Below, piece by piece: positions 63,438-64,000 of a stretch of 64,000 nt of DNA. The notes beneath the pieces were generated by a model. It had not been told where the DNA came from. It saw only the letters and a program-made list of their open reading frames with translations, and ran no database searches. The stretch is from NCBI RefSeq assembly GCF_030532915.1, contig NZ_JAUNKD010000011.1, forward strand, positions 1 through 64,000. The letters are read 5' to 3'. Position 1 is the stretch's first letter, and every line of letters begins with the position of its first letter. The translations under genes and the position numbers were made by a program. The stretch is from Capnocytophaga sp. (lineage in GTDB: Bacteria; Bacteroidota; Bacteroidia; Flavobacteriales; Flavobacteriaceae).

Positions 63438-63595
63438 GATACGCAATGAATTGCGTATTTACGGAGGAACGGATATATCCGTTCCCTACTTGACGATTTC
63501 CAAACGGTGGATTTTGCGATACGCAATGAATTGCGTATTTACGGAGGAACGGATATATCCGTTCCCTACTTGACGATTTCCAAACGGTGGATTTT
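63438..63595. repeat. Two 78-base tandem copies with REP palindromes
   Basis: 63438-63515 and 63518-63595 are identical, at a period of 80 bases. Each unit holds ATACGCAA-TGAA-TTGCGTAT, the RAYT-type palindrome GGAACGGATATATCCGTTCC with GTAG on the minus strand (63466-63489 and 63546-63569), and the last codons of the adjoining gene. Confidence 0.9.
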
Positions 63596-64000
63596 ATCGT
63601 TTTGAATATCAAAACCCATCGTTCTGGTTTCGGATTTGATGGCTCCGTTTTTGGTTTTCAGCACAAAACCTACGCGAACCTCAAAATAATTTTTGTTGTT
63701 GGTGCGTTGTTTTTGCCATAAACACTTAATTTCCTTGTTTTCTTGGACTATTTTTTGATAAAACACCTTGATTTTTTCCAATCCGATGTATTCCTCGTCT
63801 GTATCGGTGTGAATTTCGGCATTTTCGGCAAAAAACGGATAAAAATGCTCCAAAATCAACGGATTTTGCGGTAAAACTTCCCATTTTTCAAAAAAATCGC
63901 TGACCAAATCCTGCAATTTTTGCACCGCATCGGGTTGGTATTTCGGATGAAAAACCACCAATTTTCCTTTGGGATATGCACCCTGCCAACCGCACGGAAA
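63566..64000 (-). CDS. NTF2-like protein, 5' end beyond the window
   Basis: The frame is open to the right edge (FPCGWQGAYPKGKLVVFHP precedes the part often taken as the start), so the true start lies outside; the TTG at 63961 need not be it. At least 144 residues are visible. From about FHPKYQPDAVQKLQDLVSDFFEKW the sequence fits an NTF2/SnoaL-like fold (HFYPFFAENAEIHTDTDEEYIGLEKIKVFYQKI; a final strand DKIHRLEIVK). NTF2-like proteins of this sort occur as immunity proteins. Its TAG stop is the TAG of a REP's GTAG. Confidence 0.65.
   Translation of the reverse strand, partial: FPCGWQGAYPKGKLVVFHPKYQPDAVQKLQDLVSDFFEKWEVLPQNPLILEHFYPFFAENAEIHTDTDEEYIGLEKIKVFYQKIVQENKEIKCLWQKQRTNNKNYFEVRVGFVLKTKNGAIKSETRTMGFDIQNDKIHRLEIVK

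Noticed and set aside
63959..63962. TTG at 63961 as the true start of the last gene
   Set aside because: The frame stays open to the window edge with protein-like sequence, so the gene is treated as partial.

Overview
The window looks like chromosomal DNA of a member of the Bacteroidota, most likely family Flavobacteriaceae. The gene content (SusC/SusD pair, GH20 and GH2 glycosidases, type IX secretion parts) and the low GC resemble Capnocytophaga, but nothing in the sequence fixes the genus. Supporting signs are promoters of the Bacteroidota form TTG-N19/20-TAnnTTTG (clearest before tRNA-Leu, fbp and the trp leader), lipoprotein signals ending in Cys followed by acidic or Lys residues, SusC-type TonB receptors, and two type IX secretion/gliding components (PorP/SprF-like at 5750-6703, SprE/PorW at 15997-18486). 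I see no rRNA, CRISPR array, complete prophage or replication origin.

Layout. 1-7 kb: parC with a frameshifted DUF6377-type gene behind it, a CBS-pair protein, a roadblock-like protein, tRNA-Cys, folB and a PorP/SprF protein, all on the minus strand. 7-12 kb: plus-strand tRNA-Leu, an Fsr-type MFS exporter, fbp and a sodium:solute symporter. 12-20 kb: minus-strand two-gene operon of a nucleosidase-like protein and a DUF6261 protein, a CDF metal transporter, SprE/PorW and a tandem spondin-domain lipoprotein. 20-27 kb: purN, an MBL-fold hydrolase, a GH20 hexosaminidase lipoprotein and a GH2 beta-galactosidase, a minus-strand run consistent with host-glycan scavenging. 27-40 kb is accessory: a small membrane-protein/winged-helix module occurs twice. 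In copy A the regulator is frameshifted. In copy B the two genes are separated by 4 kb holding ClbS-like, immunity-like, BRO-fragment and REP-transposase (RAYT) genes. 40-50 kb: SusD/SusC, a divergent TonB receptor with a DUF4249 lipoprotein, and NhaD. 50-56 kb: a peroxiredoxin, trpB behind what looks like a complete transcription attenuator (promoter, leader peptide with tandem Trp codons, terminator), a large exported protein and an acyl-ACP thioesterase. 56-64 kb: a minus-strand row of small immunity-type genes (SUKH, Imm45-like, DUF6678-like, polyvalent-kinase-like, LRR, NTF2-like), ending with the ribosome-rescue factor PrfH and littered with REP-like palindromes, a tandem duplication and gene remnants.

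The most interesting items are the trp attenuator in front of a lone trpB; the REP/RAYT set, in which the GTAG of the repeat supplies the stop codon of three genes; the split and duplicated membrane-protein/regulator module; PrfH without RtcB beside an immunity-gene array; and the conserved nucleosidase-like/DUF6261 operon of unknown function. Family assignments are from memory and reading of motifs; no search was run.
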